The notes beneath the pieces are model-generated. The model had not been told where the DNA came from and made no database searches. It worked only from the letters and a program-made list of their open reading frames with translations. This document shows, piece by piece, positions 61,495 through 64,000 of a stretch of 64,000 nucleotides of DNA. Origin of the DNA: Lingula anatina (lineage: Eukaryota > Brachiopoda > Lingulata > Lingulida > Lingulidae); contig NW_019775856.1 of the NCBI RefSeq assembly GCF_001039355.2, positions 61,060-125,059 on the forward strand, written 5' to 3'. Positions within the stretch are counted from its first letter, which is position 1; every line of letters begins with the position of its first letter. The position numbers and the translations under genes are program-made.

Positions 61495-64000
61495 CTAACA
61501 GAAAATGACACGCGCAATGCACTTGTCCATTGCATTTAGCAACATAAATATCCACACCCTTGGAATGGTTAAATTCTGTATTGTTTAGATATCCATGGCA
61601 TAAGTGTATGTGTCTGATTAAAGAAGAGCCGTGCATATCATAAACAAGACTCTAGTACAACGAAATACCCTGGATATTCTGAAGTAAAAAAAACACAGTG
61701 TTACTGAAGAGGTTTCTGTTGAGGTTCTGTGTACTTAGTAGGCCACATGGTGCTTTTCGCGCGAGTGCCTGGAATTACAGCTGTAGAAAAGTTCTTTTTT
61801 TGACTTACGCATACACACAATTACCTTGAAGAGATACAAGGTAACTCATAACCTTATGAACGCTGTGGCATGAACTTGCCAACATTTATCTTTTTAAGCT
61901 TGCATTATCCTTCAGTGCTTTTTGTTACTCTTGCGATAGCTACAGATGTAATACAATATGTGATTGTGACGGTTTCATACAAATCTCCCTTGTGTTAGTT
62001 ATAACATTATGTGTTCTGTTGCTTACATATTCTGCTGATGTTTATAAATTGATCTTTACACTTCCCATTTTGCTACTTACTTTACAATCATTAAAAACAG
62101 CAAATGTTTTATTCGTGTTGAGCGAGCTATAAACGTCAGTAGAATACAGGGCCGATATTAATCGGGGTGCAAACAAAAAGAATGTCGACTTTTTGTCGAC
62201 TTATTCTGAATATTTCAATCCAAAACATCTGTATACATTTACAAAAGCGTTTTTGATACATCTGTTTGGGATAATCTTTTTTTTAATTTTGAAAAGGCCG
62301 CCTCACTTGGACGTCTTTTGTTATTATCATTATTATTATTATTATACACGATGGTCCGAATCCATTTATAGTAAGACTAACGTGGTTCTTTCTTTGGAAA
62401 AGGTCTGGTGAGCTCTTTACAACCAAAGCCATGTATGGCTACATAGTCACAACATTTTTTGCAAATTTTCTTACAGATGTGATTTTTTTGACAGGAACCT
62501 AACGGTGCAAATACATCTACATGAATGCAAATAAAGAATGACATAATTTATATATAATTTTTGAACGAGGGTTGTCCTAGCTTTTCCTCTCGCCAAATAC
62601 CTTTGCATCCCCCTGCACTTTAAAACACTTATCCAGGAAATGCTGCTCAGTTCAAGCTGGTTTGCCTCTGAGAACAGATGACCACACTTATGTAGGGATG
62701 GTCAGGTTCAAGGAAATGTGCGTCAGCTAGAGCCAAGTAGAGACCTGTGAAGTTTTTCAGGTAGATTGGGTTCTACATGCTTCTTTTTTAACACTGTCAA
62801 AGTACATTTCCGCCCAATTAGGAACGTGATAAGGGCTTGCTGACTCCACAGACCATTTGGTTTTGGTTCCAATCGTAGGAAACCAATCTAATCTCTTTGC
62901 TGTTAAGCAACCACCGACATTGTAATAAGGGCGAATAGCATACGGTTTTGTTAGCATCCTATAGGCAGAATAATATGTAATAAATGGAGCTGTACATGTA
63001 TGCACAGTTGAATGGCAATGCGGCTTTACAGTGGTGAAATATGGAACATCATTTACGGTGTTAGGAAGGAGAGTTTTTGTCTATCTGAAATTGAAAAGGA
63101 ATAACGTAAATGTGAATCCATTGGTTGTTAAAATTTTGATTTTGCACATCCAGTTGATTTTTCAGAATTATGTATGAGCTTTAAAACAAGCGTAGAATCA
63201 CTAGAAGAGAGAGAGAGAAAGGGAGGTAGAGAGAGAGGAAGAGAAGAATAAACACATATAATGTCGATAAATTCGAAAAACATTGAGGTTCTCATTGATA
63301 CACAAGTCCAAAATTTTCAGGGCGCAAAGCATCCAGGAAAACTGGTTTACGCTTCAAAGGGAAAAATATCTAGGGAAACTAGCACCGTTGTTTAGACACC
63401 CTCGACTTGAAAAAGTTGCCATAATGTAGAAAAAAAAACGGTATGCAGTCTATGATTTTCCTCTGTTTGGCAACAAATCAATTCAATTTTTTCGCGAAGA
63501 ACTGAATTCTCATCAGTGGACTCACTTGGACTTTATTTATATCGATAGAAAAATCGAACTTCGACCAAAGCATTTACCTGCATTTTTTCACGGACATAAA
63601 ACTCTTTGGAGCACAGATTGGAGTTGGTGAAAGAGAATTCAGTGACCCAATCAGGACTCAGATAATTCTGTACGTATAGCCCGGGGCTACTGCCACAAAA
63701 AGCATAGAACAACATTGACACGTGCCTTTCTACAATCAAATAGACAAAAAGGTAAACTCCAGAATGTTTCTTGGCTGCCAAGCACATCAAAGCCGGTGAT
63801 TTCATTCGAAAGTTTTCAATAATAAAAATGAGAATAACATTTCTTGTTTATTTAAAAGTAGAAAAAAATTCACCCCATCCTTTACTGATGAAAACAATAC
63901 GTACATGTATCTTGCATATCCCATTAAATAAGGAAGCTTATAAACGTGATAATTGTTTCCAAAAGATGTCATACTCTTTACGATGGCATGCAACAAACAC

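Larger units (their letters stand above)
53543..64000. other. Non-coding right flank, possibly intron of the 40029 gene
   Basis: No supported coding exon on either strand. It contains microsatellites (GA 54383-54418, TTA/TTTA 57173-57246, CA/GA 57605-57669, CT 61058-61090), poly-C/poly-A runs near 55244 and 55790-55820, the TCCTATAGGA cluster at 58578-58731 and dispersed repeat copy B. A CpG-richer island at 55430-55770 is unexplained. Confidence 0.45.

Noticed and set aside
59647-63996. Several minus-strand frames of 64-100 codons
   Set aside because: No domain, no consistent splice sites, no composition change. One of them lies over the dispersed repeat copy B.
1-64000. tRNA, rRNA or CRISPR-like arrays
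   Set aside because: No cloverleaf with a GTTCRAA-type T arm was recognised, and no regularly spaced direct-repeat array exists apart from simple microsatellites.

Overview
The window looks like nuclear DNA of a marine invertebrate. It is AT-rich, has spliced genes with canonical GT-AG introns, and carries many (GA)n, (CA)n, (TG)n and poly-C tracts. Its genes are recognisable as orthologues of vertebrate cilium genes. One 5-kb segment is present twice with allele-like differences, which fits a highly heterozygous genome such as a bivalve or other lophotrochozoan. That placement is inference; nothing in the window names the species.

Left third (1-30 kb): two complete divergent genes. ANKS3 (minus strand, 12 coding exons, 731 aa) has N-terminal ankyrin repeats, a SAM domain and a C-terminal coiled coil. 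About 1.6 kb away and head-to-head is a plus-strand gene of 27 coding exons and 1848 aa that I call DNAAF8 (the human C16orf71 / dynein axonemal assembly factor 8 family). Reading phases agree across every junction in both genes. The second gene carries a series of degenerate nucleoside-diphosphate-kinase-like modules in its C-terminal half, at least two of them clear and both lacking the catalytic histidine. The same two genes are head-to-head neighbours in human, so this is a deeply conserved ciliary gene pair. The shared interval holds an RFX X-box-like site. Introns carry a perfect 52-bp palindrome, a dispersed repeat with its own 26-bp palindrome, and MITE-like inverted repeats. DNAAF8 is followed by a long 3'UTR-like tract ending near an AATAAA at 30188.

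Middle (30-43.6 kb): mostly non-coding. It contains an orphan coding exon with a stop (34685-34888) and CpG-richer, promoter-like stretches around 31.6-32.5 and 38.3-40.1 kb. A good candidate first coding exon, 40029-40083, encodes a signal-peptide-like start followed by a splice donor. The rest of that gene was not identified.

43.6-53.5 kb: two near-identical 5-kb copies joined by a single N, the first also holding a 98-N gap in a GA microsatellite. This is most likely an uncollapsed haplotype in the assembly. 53.5-64 kb: non-coding as far as I can see, with microsatellites, a cluster of four TCCTATAGGA palindromes, and the inverted second copy of the dispersed repeat found in a DNAAF8 intron.
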